A DNA stretch of 64,000 bases from Medicago truncatula (taxonomy: Eukaryota; Streptophyta; Magnoliopsida; Fabales; Fabaceae), in the NCBI RefSeq assembly GCF_003473485.1, contig NC_053048.1, forward strand, positions 42,528,755 through 42,592,754. The letters run 5' to 3'. The notes under the pieces are model-generated. The model saw only the letters and a program-made list of their open reading frames with translations, did not search any database and was not told where the DNA came from. This document shows positions 48,601 through 60,013 of this stretch, piece by piece. Position numbers and translations under genes: made by a program. How positions within the stretch are numbered: position 1 is the stretch's first letter; each line of letters starts with the position of its first letter.

Positions 48601-48820
48601 TGCCTATGGTAGCTTAGTGGCTGACATACGCTCCCTGATGCAAAGAAATTGGTCCCTTAATTTGGATCATTCTCTCAAGGAAGATAATGCTTGTGCAGAT
48701 ATTTTATCGAGAATTGGAGCTGAGCAACATGAGGTCTATTGCTTCCATGCTTATCCACCACAACAGCTTCAGCTAGCATTGATGGCTGATGCCCTTCACG
48801 TTCAACTTCCTTGCATGTAG
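42626..48820 (+). CDS. TIR-NBS-LRR immune receptor fused to a LINE-derived RNase H-like domain
   Basis: Five exons (42626-43101, 44361-45450, 45562-45840, 46167-47192, 47276-48820) join in phase to 1471 residues; all introns are GT-AG. The TIR domain (about 10-155) has FHVFLSFRG, BB-loop text and the NADase glutamate in WCLDEL (E86). The NB-ARC has P-loop GMGGIGKTT (215-223), kinase-2 LVLDD (294-298), RNBS-B GSRVIITTRD, GGIPLAL (379-385), FLDIACFF and MHD (482-484). LRRs span about 525-950. A post-LRR (C-JID-like) domain follows from PGNEIP (971) to CGWRILCKED (about 1128). The same exon then continues, past a nine-serine run (1155-1163), into a zf-RVT-like segment (C1200, C1203, H1212, C1217) and an RVT_3/RNase H-like domain with D1319, E1359, D1383 and D1432. 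The receptor half is intact by motif. Whether the fused tail is translated is unproven. Exon-intron order is typical of legume TNLs. Confidence 0.85.
43360..43470 (-). repeat. degenerate SINE in intron 1 of the TIR-NBS-LRR gene
   Basis: The reverse complement gives 'aaggtttagctcaatttgca' (A box-like) and 'gttcaaatctgg' (B box-like) at the family spacing. It is weak but fits. The remaining intron 1 includes other unassigned repeat-like text near 43730-44030 (such as 'caatgtgggattctcactga'). Confidence 0.4.
45891..45934. repeat. 44-bp alternating purine-pyrimidine tract in intron 3
   Basis: From 45891 to 45934 purines and pyrimidines alternate without a break. It has a CG/CA-rich core (acacgcgcgtgcgcacacac) and then TG/TA repeats. 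It lies in the third intron of the TIR-NBS-LRR gene. Such tracts can adopt Z-DNA under negative supercoiling. Confidence 0.85.
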
Positions 48821-48868
48821 TTCCTTGTTTCTTATTTCATGTTTCTTTTCTTCTTGCTTGACAAAAAA
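47860..48868 (+). mobile_element. 5'-truncated LINE captured as the 3' end of the immune-receptor gene
   Basis: From about 47900 the protein text switches from receptor to LINE: SWRWISRLKVPRRHKTFLLA (zf-RVT style), IHVLRDCRRACAIWV, then FIKLNVDG...KAELYAICQGL...VETDYLEA...DNACADILSRI (RVT_3). The stop (48818-48820) is followed by a 3' tail ending 'gcttgacaaaaaaa' near 48867, as in plant LINE 3' ends. The left junction lies between about 47825 and 47909 and cannot be fixed by eye. No target duplication was found. The ORF has no stop or frameshift across the junction. Confidence 0.75.
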
Positions 48869-49260
48869 ATGTTCCAAGGATGGTGATTTTTGTTTTGGAG
48901 AAAACAAAGGTTCCTCGTGAAGATCAATGACCCTGGTAAACTTAACGGAGAAGATGCAACATGGTCTGATGCAGAAACAGAAATACAAACGGAAACAGAG
49001 AAAGCTCCGATGCAATAATGCTTATATCATAGTAACATGTATGTCCCATCCTTTGTCTCTTTTGTCCAATCAGTTAACATAAAATTGTGGTAATCACAAA
49101 TGTTATGTTATGGGAGTGTGGCTGCACCATAATTCAGGTTTGATGCAGGAAGCTTTCCTGATGCAACCACATGCCGGTGTACGATTGTCAGACACCAATC
49201 TGCAGCTGGTGTGGTGAATTATCACGCAGAAGAGTGCAACTAACAGTCTCTTCTGTTTGC
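48869..49260 (+). other. possible remnant of the ancestral receptor 3' end
   Basis: Downstream of the LINE tail a short open stretch (about 48931-49017) reads VKINDPGKLNGEDATWSDAE and then TEIQTETEKAPMQ before TAA. The acidic, Glu/Thr-rich text looks like a coding C-terminus. At 49125-49250 a second coding-like block (SFPDA...SAAGVVNYHAEECN, stop) matches an inverted copy near 61080-61245. Neither can be joined to the fused gene without skipping the LINE. The interpretation as a displaced 3' end is inference. Confidence 0.35.
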
Positions 49261-50396
49261 AATGCGCTACGAAATTGAATTTGGAAAAGAAAAAAAAATC
49301 ATATAGTTAAGGGAATATTTTGGATTGAGGTTTTTTCTTATTTTTATAAATGGATTGAGGGTTTGCTCAAAAAAAAATAAAAATGGATTGAGGGTTTAGT
49401 CTATGTTTTGACATGTATTTGAGTTTTTTAAACATTAAAAGAATAACATGATAGATGATTATATATCATGTCAATCACGTTTGATTAATTTATAGATTTT
49501 TTTTATAGCTTCCTTAATTTTAAAAAGGAAAATAATCCCCCTCTCCCGTTCAAATTTTTTCATCCAAACATCCCTAAAAAAAGAAGATGCACTTGTCGTA
49601 AAGTAATAGATAAAATCTGCCTTTACATTTTTTTACAATGAATTAAATATAGTTTTTTTTTTTTGGTGGTCGGGGTTCGAACCTCAAGCCTTGCATGTAT
49701 TATGTATTGTCCATATCAATCGAGCTAACCTCAAGGACAAATATAGTTGTTCTAAAATGAAATATTTAGATACACCTTATATGCTAAAGTGATAAATTTC
49801 TTATGATAAAACTTAGGTTAATTATTGAAATAGCCCAATAAAAAATAATACACAAATTATACCTTTATAACTTGAGATTCTTTCTATTTTGGTCATTTAA
49901 CAACCAAGTCACACAAAAGACGGTTACTGAACAGAGAATCTTGTCGTGAGGCATTTTTCATGCCTCAATTTGTTTCTCAAACATTTGTTTTTGTTAAAAA
50001 AAAAATTTCTAACATTAATTGGGGACTGAAATAAAGAAAAACTGAACTATTTTTATCCTCTTGATTTAAAGTTCAAAAAAGTGATATAGAGGTTTTTTTT
50101 TAATGTTAACCAATGCCCGCCCGGATACTCATTAAGGAAACAAATATAGTACTATCATATTGGAACTTGTGCAGTTAATTCATTAAAAGTCTAAAAAGTA
50201 TTTATTTTAATTTAAAAATTTCTTTTTTTAGTTTCCTTAATCTGTGCCCAGGGCACCGATTAACATAACTTTTTTTTTTCTTCATGATTTTTCACAGCTA
50301 TGTTTATGATGTTAAAATAAGACGTCCCACATAAAATTAGAATTTTTCTCACAAGGTACAAATTAATTAAGATTTTTTAAAAGTACTAACATCATA
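49261..50396. other. intergenic, no gene seen
   Basis: The AT-rich region includes a tandem 'tggattgagg' motif (49321-49400) and the SINE listed separately at 49652-49738. I see no ORF or RNA gene. Confidence 0.5.
49652..49738 (-). repeat. SINE head, reverse orientation, truncated
   Basis: The reverse complement reads 'cttgaggttagctcgattga', 'ggacaatacataatacatgc' and B box 'ggttcgaacccc', then stops at a T run (A tail). The 3' half of the family is missing. Confidence 0.6.
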
Positions 50397-52427
50397 AATA
50401 CCTCAAATTCGTCCTTGAATTTTCAAAAATCGGTCAAATTCGTCTCTAAATTTTGCGAAATAGCTATTTTGTCCTTGAATTTACAAAATGTCAATCAAAT
50501 CAGTCCCTTCACTAAATTGGTCTGTTAACGGAGGTGGCGTGTAACGTTAACCTCTTACAAGGCTTACCACGTCAGATGTCACGCAAGCAGGGACCAAATT
50601 GATTGATTTACAGAAAATTGCCAAGGACCAAATTGATGGATTTTCAGAAAATTGCCAACGGCTCTTTCTCTTCTTTGTCATTAACGGCGCTTTCTCCTCT
50701 TCCTCATTAACGATTGTTTCTTCCCCAAATATATAAATTTTGAACCCTAATGTTATAATTCGTCACATAGAGTTCAAAATCCTCAATATTTCTTCCATGA
50801 ATCGATGTCAAAGTTCTTCCCCAATTCAAAAAACTTAGAACCCTAATTTTTTTGATTAAATCCGAAATTCAAAAATCAGTGGTCTACCTTGTAGATTCGG
50901 TGTTCATAATTGATGGGTGGTGGGCATATGGGCAAAAACAACTACAACAGCCGGTCTTCATCTTCAAGCTCTATGTACAATGATGATGTGAGAAAGCTTC
51001 AATGTTGGTGTCCAAGAATTTGCGTTGTAAGAAAAGCAAACACTGTCAATAACCTAGGAAGGCCTTTCTATTCCTGCCCTCTGCATAAGGTTTGTTTAAC
51101 AATGGTTATGTGATGTGTGAATGTTTTCTTTAAATTATATTGATTTTGTCTTTTGATTGTATAAGATGATTGTGAAAATTGTAAATTTTTTGTGTGGGTT
51201 GATGAAGCTGAAGAACTAGACTATTTTTAAAAACAACGGTGTTGGTCATGGAAGAAATGCAAGGTTGATGGAGAAGTCAAATGATGGGGACAGAGAAGAG
51301 GTTTGGAGGGCAAGGTTGGTGGATAAAGTTGATTGTGTAGGAAGTGAGCTTAGGTTGATTAAGATATTGATAAAAGTATTTTGTTTGATTGTGTTGTTTA
51401 AATGCTATTGTATTGTGCCAAGTCCATGTAATGTTGTAATGAAAAGAGGTTGTCAATGAATGAATCAAACCTTTCTGTCAAAAAATTTCAATCAAATTGG
51501 TCCTTGAATTATATGCATATCCATCATATCGATCCTCAAATTAGTGAAAATACCATCAAATAGGTCATTGAATTTTCACAACAGATATCACTGTGATCCT
51601 TGGTGCATATATTTGCCGAACGAAGTAAAAAGCAAAAGACAGACACTTTGATTATAAAAAGACAAACATTTGCATACCATCATAAGTCATATATTTGATG
51701 TTCATAAGTCATTACATAGACAAAAAAATAACATTAAATAGTCATCAAGTCATAAAATCATGTGATGTTCTTAAGTGATTACATATCCAAAAAAGCATAA
51801 ACTAAACAAGTCCAAAAAACATTAATTAAACTAGTCCAAAAGCATAATTTAAACATGCATCAATGCTTTGGAAATCCTGGAGTTGAGATAAACTCCATGT
51901 ATTGGGGTTGAGTAGAAGCGGATGACCCGTAATTTGGATTTAGGGCTCTAATAACTCCAGGAGCAGTTGGATTTTGTGGAGCAGGACCCTTCAGTGGTGT
52001 TTGTTTATGCATGTCATTTGAAATCACTAGTCCTCTCATGCCATATCTCCTTGTACTCATTCTCTGCAAATAAAATCAATCATATCAGCCCTTAAATTAT
52101 AACAAAATCCATCAAATTAGTCCTCAAATTATGACAGTAAGTCTCAAATCGATCCAGGACAACACATGTAATAGATGGGTATAATTGGAAACACATGAAA
52201 AATTATACTGAAAAGTTAAATCTCGAATCTTTACCATTTTCATCAATTTAGTCCTTGTACACGTGGCTGCCTTGTTGACACGTGTACAAGACAACACTAC
52301 ATGCAAGAGGACACATCATCACCACTAACAGAACTTTTGGATGGAGGGACCATTTTGATGGACGTCTGTAAAATTCAGGGACTAATTAGAGATATTCCGC
52401 AAAATTCAAGGACGAATTTGAGGTATT
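50397..52427. mobile_element. 2.0-kb Mutator-like TIR element carrying a GRF gene remnant
   Basis: The left end 'aatacctcaaattcgtcctt' and the reverse complement of the right end are identical over the first 26 bases or so. Weaker inverted similarity continues for about 150 bases, including 'ctgttaacgg'/'ctgttagtgg'. Inside are a broken GRF zinc-finger gene (+) and a short minus-strand ORF (51860-52069, MSTRRYGMRGLVISNDMHKQ) of unknown origin. This may be the tail of a transposase, since the 20630-22973 element has the same convergent layout. No clear target duplication was seen. Confidence 0.72.
50913..51459 (+). pseudogene. GRF zinc-finger/membrane protein gene, decayed
   Basis: Exon-like 50913-51089 gives CWCPRICVVRKANTVNNLGR and PFYSCPLHK. 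After a possible intron, 51165-51231 gives DDCENCKFFVWVDEAEELDY, completing the GRF pattern, but a stop (TAA) follows. A third open piece (51241-51459) supplies the charged segment and hydrophobic span (LIKILIKVFCLIVLFKCYC). The canonical GT-AG junction between the first two pieces is one base out of phase. The copy is therefore probably dead. It is the same domain order as the intact gene at 22560-22973. Confidence 0.65.
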
Positions 52428-52600
52428 AGTCATCAAATTTTGAATTGAGTTTTTTTTTTGCAAAGACCTCTATAAAATTACATCGAAAAGATCTGCAATG
52501 TTTCATTGCATTTTTTAGACACCTCGACATATTTTTTTGACTAAAACGTGCAAAATTGTAATTTTGTTCGGAGTAAGCATGTTGGACCCTATAAAAAATA

Positions 52601-52858
52601 CTCCCTTCGTCCCTTAATAAGTGACACAGTTGACCCAATTACGCATATCAATGCGTAATTTTGAGTTTAAATATCTTGAATAATATATTGGAAAAAATTA
52701 TGAAAATTTGATATTTTAAAAATACTCATCGAGACGAATCTAACGACATCTTATATGATATTATTTATTTTTGTATATTAGTAGAAAAATATGGTCGAAG
52801 TAAGTTAGGTCAAAATTGCACATTTTCAAACAGGTCATTTATTGCGCGACGGAGGGAG
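52601..52858. mobile_element. 258-bp Stowaway MITE
   Basis: The ends CTCCCTTCGTCCC and, inverted, CTCCCTCCGTCGC are flanked by TA on both sides (52599-52600, 52859-52860). 'ttaataagtgacacagttgacc' at left pairs with 'caggtcatttattgcgcgac' at right. TA duplication plus the CTCCCTCCGT end defines Tc1/mariner-type Stowaway. Confidence 0.9.
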
Positions 52859-53207
52859 TACATATTAATGGGGCAAGGTGGGTCAATCTAGAATAAGTTC
52901 AAAGGTTCGAGCATCATTTGCTTGTTATTAACTTCATATGTTGTTCAAGAAGTTTGCAATGATCCATTTCTTCATTGCTTTGACTCTATTTCATTCCATT
53001 CACTTTCGATTTTAAGCAGAAGAAACCTCATTTTTTTTGTCATTTTATACGCTTATAGACTTTTTTTTAATGAACTATTATTTGAATCCGCTCATAAAAA
53101 ACAAAAGTGAGTTTGTTTGACTAGCTTAAAATTAGGCATTGACCGTCCTCCCTCCTCTTCTATAAAGTTGAAGAATCAAACCCAATCGCAACACCAAAAC
53201 AAAAAAG

Positions 53208-56200
53208 ATGGCGCCAAAAAGAAAACATTCCTCAATCTTCATCGGTGAATCTTCAAACCCTAAAAACCCTTCAATTCACCTCCCTTTTCATTCACAACTC
53301 CATTTCTAATCTCTCGATTTCTATATTCTCTTCATTTCGCAGGTAACTGCGAAATTACCGTCCAAGCCAGTACTTTCACCTGCAATTCCAGTTCCAGCGA
53401 ACTCTTAATCTCTCTTCCTCGTAGCGGAAATATCAAAGTATCTGGTAATATCTTTTGTTTCCAATTACCAACGCTTCTATTTGTATTCATTTGATTCAAT
53501 TCGTTAATTAACGATTTTTACCATGTTTCAAGATGTTTCTGCAAACCATAAAAACGCTTCTGAGAATTTCACTCCTGAAGAAAGAGGTAAATCCCTAATT
53601 TTACGCGTCATTCATTCAAATATTCATCTTAAGTATTTATCTGTGTGATTATAATGCTTGCTCTTGGGTTGATATATTCGTAGAACATGAGTTCATGCTG
53701 GTTAATCCTAAAGATGTTGATGATATTACCAAATCATACCTTCAGGTAGTGTAACATGGGCGTCTCTCCGTTGTTATTCATGTTTATATATAAATGTAGA
53801 AATTTTAATTTTGTAATGCTTTGAATGTAAATTGTTGGGTTTACAGGAGGTATTACAGATGTATATGACTGAGCTACCTGGGATGAATTATGCTGCAAAT
53901 ACCGGAAAGCAATCAAAGTTTCTTGAGAGATGTGTGACTAATGGGTATTACATACTTTTCATTGTCTTTGCTTCTCCTGTGTGACAATAATCCGCGTCAG
54001 ATTTTGCTCTAACTAGTAACTATGGTGATTTTAATTGATTATTTGTTTACAGTATTGATTGTTTGTTCCTGCAGGAAATATCGAACACTACTTCTGAAAT
54101 CCAGTTTGGCTGGAGATTCAGGAAAGGTATTTGCTTGATGACTATACTTCTGTTTTGTATTGGTGTTTTATGTTTATGACTTCATATTTTGGTCTTGTAC
54201 TGTGCTGCCATAAATAACCTAATACACTATCCTAGTACATTTCCAAATTAAGAAGAGTGCGTGTCTATTTCTTAAAACAGAAAGTCTAACCTTTTTATCC
54301 CCATGATACTAGTCTTTGTGATTTTGTATCAAATTACGGCGTGTGTTTACATTTAGCCATCAATGCATGCAGTGTCGGTTCTACAAGTAAGTTGACAGTG
54401 TCTCAACAATAGTCCTAATTGATCTCTGCTGATACTCTCCTTTTCCATCCTAAGAGGCTAAGACCATCCAGCTTAGAAATAAAAGAAAACAATACTTTTG
54501 CTCCTTCATCTAGTTTGAGCTAGAAAACAATGCATAGCGGTAGACATAAGGGAAATATAATAAAATGCGTTATAAGTTATAGCACCTTAACTTTTAATCC
54601 ACTTTCATCATTTTCAGGTTTTGGCTGCAATTACTTATCAAATCGTCCCTGCAGACACAGAATATGCAGAGATCCCACTTGCAGCTGTCAATGCAATCTA
54701 TCAACGGAAGGTCAGCTTATATTTTACATATTCCTTTATATTCCAGTTTTCAGTTTTTTCTTTTTTAATTTAAAATGTCACGCCAGGAGTGAGTTTCATG
54801 AAATAAACTTGCAATGGTCAATCACAGCACGGTTCTTTTGGTTTTGCACACAAAGTTTTATATAAAGCTTCTGATTTAGATCTAAATTCTAATTGTAGTT
54901 TGCTCGCTGTTCAAGCGTATAATGAAGTTAATTAGATACCTTCATGATAAGTATTCTCAGTACCAGGGTTTATGCTAGTGACGTTTAGTGAAAACATACA
55001 CGATCATCTTGTAACTTGCTTGTTCTTCTCACTTATTTGCATCTCAATCATTTTGAGCTGTATCTACTTATATGAAATGTTACACCTTTTCTGAATTCTC
55101 CTACTCATGCCATCTGCTGTCTTTTTACATACGTTGGTAGGTGTTCACAATAAATAGCTATAATCTATGGCTTCATGTAAGTTTTCTTAGCTAATTACTA
55201 GTTGATATCCTGCAGGGTTTTGGTCAGATATTGTTTCTAGAGCTCCGGAAGAGACTTCAAAATGTTGGCATTCGCTCTATTTTCTGTTGGGGAGACAAAG
55301 AATCTGAAGGATTTTGGCTTAAACAGGTAGCGTTTTAACAAAAAAAATCTCTGGAATCTTGAGCAGATCTCAGTATTGAAGTATAGAAACTGAGAGAGAA
55401 TTCAAAGAGTGTAGATCTGAATTATGAAATCTTTGGTCTATAGACTTAATGAAAGGATCTGCTTACATCATAATATATGGTTATCGCAAACTGTAACTTA
55501 CTCCAATAGACTTTAGATTTTAGAAGTATCTGGATTATACTGTGAATTGTACTCAAGACAGCTGGTCCAATACCACACTACAGAAGCTACACTACAGAAA
55601 ATACAGTATAATATATGAGTGAAGAAATATTCATTTTTGGCTGCCATTCATTTTTGAGTTTAGAATTTTCCACAGACAGCTGTTTTTTATATGAATGATT
55701 GTTATTCATTTTTTACTCTAGAATTTTCTATAGATTCGTGATCATCCTTGCAAGAATTCCATTGTGTTTGGTTTCTTGTTTTATCGTTGCAAGAAAAACT
55801 TTTACATTTATGCAAAGAGGCCAGTAAATATAGTAAGATAAATATTTATATTGATAGTTTGCCGAATTTAGAAGCATGATTTTTATTCACTAAAATATGC
55901 TTCTTTTGTTTGGGAGTTACAACTTTTTTGAAGGGAGGGAGTTAACTTTTATTCAACCAAAAATGCAGGGTTTTTCATCAATAGCACAGGTGGATACAAA
56001 AGGTAGAGCCCGCAGGTTCCCAGTAAAAGCTGATATTCGTAAAGCATTATGCTTTCCTGGTGGTTCAACTCTCATGATTCTCCACCTAAAGAAGGAACTG
56101 TTTGATGACAATGCTAACTCTGGGAAGTGTCTCCCCTCACAGCCTCATCAGAATTCCTTTACACCTGCAATTGTTGAAAATGAGCAGCTCGAATTCTCAG

Positions 56201-59200
56201 ATGAACTACTCATTAACTTGAAATCTTCCCATAGAACAGACACAAGTCAAAGTAAACCCAATGCTTTGGTAAAAGTTGGATCTTCACAAGGACATGGAAA
56301 ACTCAGTGGTAATTAATCATCAATCTGTCTGTCTCCCATACTGCCAATTGAGATTATTCTCTAAATTAATATTTTTTGCTGGAATTAGAAAAAGTAAATA
56401 AAATTTTATCAGGACTATTTGGTATTTCATTTTATATTTTTTGTAAGTTGTGATCTCTTGGACAATGGACAGGATTTGACAGTCAGAATCCTAAGAACTG
56501 CTGCAATGACACTGTGGATTCTGCCAGAGCAAATGATGATAGACAAGCAAATGGTGCAGATTGTACCCAGGAAGAAAATTATGCTAATGCGGTGAATTGT
56601 TCTCAATCTACAAAAGTTTTAAAGAGGGCCTGGGAAGCCTCTTCATCCTCGTTGAAGTCAAAGAGAGTGAGGGGAAGCCAGTTTGTTGACTGTCGATCAG
56701 ATTCTAGCTGGGGTTTTGTCTCCGAGGCTGGTAGGGCCAATCCATGTTCTGCGGAATCCCCTCATTGTGATACTTCAATTACAAAGAACTCTGAAAAATG
56801 TATTGGAGACCATATGCATTTAGAAGCTCCGATCAGCCTAAAACTGCCATCAACTAAACAATGCTTTAGAATCATGTTGATGAACATCACCGATGACGCT
56901 AAGAAAACACAGCTTACAAAGGTTTGTGATAAACCCATGCATTTTATAAATGCTTTAGTAAACTGATGAGTAATATCTTAGTCTTTTTTTTAAAAAAAAA
57001 ACTGACGAGTAACTTGTGTTTTTTCCTCAAATTGTAATTTTTATTTAGAGACCCGATCTCTATCTTTCGGATGTACCACTCTTTTTAAGGTTCGGTTTAC
57101 GACAGATGGTAGGAAAAATAATAGGGGTCTAATTTTGTGCTTCCTAATTTTTCTGTTTGTAGATCCTGGCAATTAATTATATTTTGGAGTATAGATTTCT
57201 TAGAGATTTGTTTTACATATAGGTGATTGAAGACCTAGGTGGAACTATTGCCTCTGATGGAAGCTCAACCACACATGTTGTCACAGGACAAGTGAGAAAA
57301 ACTCTGAATTTCTGTACTGCTCTCTGTTCCGGGTAGGTTCAAAACTTCCAACAAGCCTAAATTTAAACTGAAATTTGTTTATAGTTGAAATCAGGTTTTA
57401 ATTGTCTAATAATTTGCAGATAATTAAAATCTTAGCATCTCTTGGTTTAAATAAATTTTTGGAAGTACATTTCCGGATTACCCTAATCTCTAGTGTTATG
57501 AATTTTGCTTATGTTTCTATACTACTGCTGCCAGATGTGCTGATCGCCTCACATTCTCTTTATCAATTTATAATTTATAAAGAATATTATTTTTGCGCCA
57601 TTTAAAGCTAACTTACAGTCTTTGCCTGAGTCATTATTTTTTTTTGCAAACTTTCATATTTTTTAATTGTTTAGTTTTCCTCAAAATTTCAGTCTGGTCA
57701 TTTAAGAACTATTTGAGGTTGGGAAAATGTTTTTCCAATTTTTCGATTTCAAATTTACCATTGAAATGTGCCGAAAGGTAGTGGCCCATACTTTGAATTG
57801 AGGATATTCTTTAATATTGTTGGTTCCATGTAACATGATTAGTGGAAGTACAGTACCAGTTTTACCAATTTATTGTTTTTGGTGTCCATTACTCCTTTTA
57901 ATCAAGTTAAACAAGTAAAAAATTAGTATCAATATTGGAAATTCGAGTGTTGGACATTGGATGAAAACCGGGCTAGAAGTAGTCTTTGAAGTGTGTCCAG
58001 CTATCGAGGGACGTGGGCGATGGTGCATGCAGGTGTTAACAGATGGAATAAACTGAATAAGTAACTAGTGAAGGCCATTTATAATTTTATATTGAACTAG
58101 GGTGCATGCCAATAAGTATGAAGATGGATACTTACAGAAAGCTTAACCTTTTTTCTGATGATTAATGGCTGCTTTCAAATGAATACTTTTTTTTTTCTCT
58201 TTGCGGTATCAAGAATTCATTTTACACTAACCATGGCATTATTTCATATTCAACACCACACCCAACTTGGTAAAATGAAAAACAGCATCCTTTGGATGAT
58301 TAATTGATCCTAAAAATATAATTAAAACAAAACATGCCCTACCACATTCTTACATGTACACATTGTGTTGATTATTGTTTTATATTTTTGTGAAGTTGTT
58401 CTTACTCACTAATATATGCCCTACCACATTCTTACATGTACACATTGTGTTGATTATTTATAATTATAACATGGAGATATTGTTAACTACACAGTGCTTG
58501 GGTGGTCTCATCGAGTTGGTTAAAAGAAAGTTTTCGGGAAGGCAGATTTGTTGGTAAGATGGACCAAACTTTCTTGTCTACAGTGAGTTATTATTCCGGC
58601 CACTAACACAATCTTAAAAATGGATATGCAGATGAATTACCTCACATTCTGAATGATAAGGATTATTTGTTGAAGTACAAATCGGATTTAAGAAGTGCAG
58701 TTTTACGAGCAAAAGCTTGTCCCCATTCTTTGTTTAAGGGTTATAATATATGTATTGCAGCTAATGTTCAAACTCCTGCAAAAACTCTGTCTGCTATTGT
58801 TAGGTCTGCTGGTGGTAATGTAAGTTCTATTATTTTTCTGGAATTTAAATTTTAAATTCCCTTTAAAAAAATTATATAGGTATTCTCCTTTCATCTACGG
58901 CTAATGTATATTAATTAAAAAAAGAATGGTAAAGATTGACATTTTAATTTTTTCTATTATTCTTCTTCTTTGTCAAAGAAATCTCATTTTTTCTATTTTT
59001 GCTATCTCTGTTTTTTTTTAATTATAATTTGACCGTTACCTATGAGGAGAACACCAGCGATTTATTTATTTTTATATTGGGACCACTTTAAATGCTTCCC
59101 ATGCATATGCTAAGTGTGCTAAAAGTACAAAGTATTGGAACACAAGTAATTAAATGGTTTTAAGAATCCGAATTTGGAGATGTGTATAGTCTGTTTAACA

Positions 59201-60013
59201 ATAGTGATACTACTAAGGGGACTCAGTCTGTGCAATTAAAATCTAAAGGAGCCTAAGTGTGATGAAGCCTATAATCTAATAGTTTTTGATATTGGAACTA
59301 GAGTATAGTGTCATTATCAAGCTTTATGCATCCTCCATTCTATATTTATTCATGTTTTAACTTTTAACTTTTGTTTCAAAACTACTGATAGTCTGAAAAT
59401 TCATGGTCTATTTAGTTTTTTTTTCTCTTTATGTACTATACCCTTTGTTGGGGGAGAGAACTCAATTCTGCGTAACAAATAATGACAAATACTAGGGAAT
59501 TAAAATAAATATATTTTTGTTTAAATATATATCAGTTTATTGATTTTGCATTACTCATTCTATTTCCTTTATGCTAAACATGTACTTTTAGTTTGTATTC
59601 TAAGCTGTTTCAATTAGATATATATTCATATGAATAATCATTTATGATGCACCTTGGATGCATTTTCTGGATTGAGTCCATGTCCATATAGTATGTTTAT
59701 TTAATGATACATCTTATTGACATCACTGCAGCACTTCTATGAACGACCTGTTTTCCTTTTTCCTTTGAGGAACTGAACTTTGCCAGTTAACAAGTTTCAT
59801 TAATTTTTGTATTAGGTTATTAGTGGACTTAAAAAAGTAAATGAAGCATCAACAACAATCTTTGTGACTTGCGAAGAAGACATTGAAGAAGCAATGATGG
59901 CTGCAAAGAAAGGTATAAGGACTTTCGATAGTGAGTGGTTTATGAACTGTGTCATGAGACAAGAGCTCGACTTGGAAGCCTCCCAATTTGCAGAGTCCTT
60001 ATCAGATTGCTAA
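53208..60013 (+). CDS. GNAT-like and tandem-BRCT nuclear protein, DNA-damage-response type
   Basis: Fourteen exons (53208-53244, 53343-53444, 53533-53586, 53684-53745, 53847-53944, 54075-54126, 54618-54710, 55216-55326, 55969-56308, 56473-56921, 57223-57332, 58495-58553, 58632-58819, 59816-60013) join in phase to 650 residues. Residues about 85-245 look like a GNAT acetyltransferase fold: VLAAITYQIVP, then QRKGFG (164-169, matching the acetyl-CoA motif Q/R-x-x-G-x-G), then EGFWLKQGF (near 205). The middle (about 250-440) is polar with a nuclear-localisation-like KSKRVRG. Two BRCT repeats close the protein (about 443-530 and 550-640), with DLGGTI, THVVT and WVVSSSWL in the first and SEWFMNCV in the second. 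The family resembles plant 'BRCT DNA repair' proteins (MDC1/PTIP-like). BRCT pairs usually bind phosphopeptides in DNA-damage signalling. Acetyltransferase activity is not proven. Confidence 0.85.
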
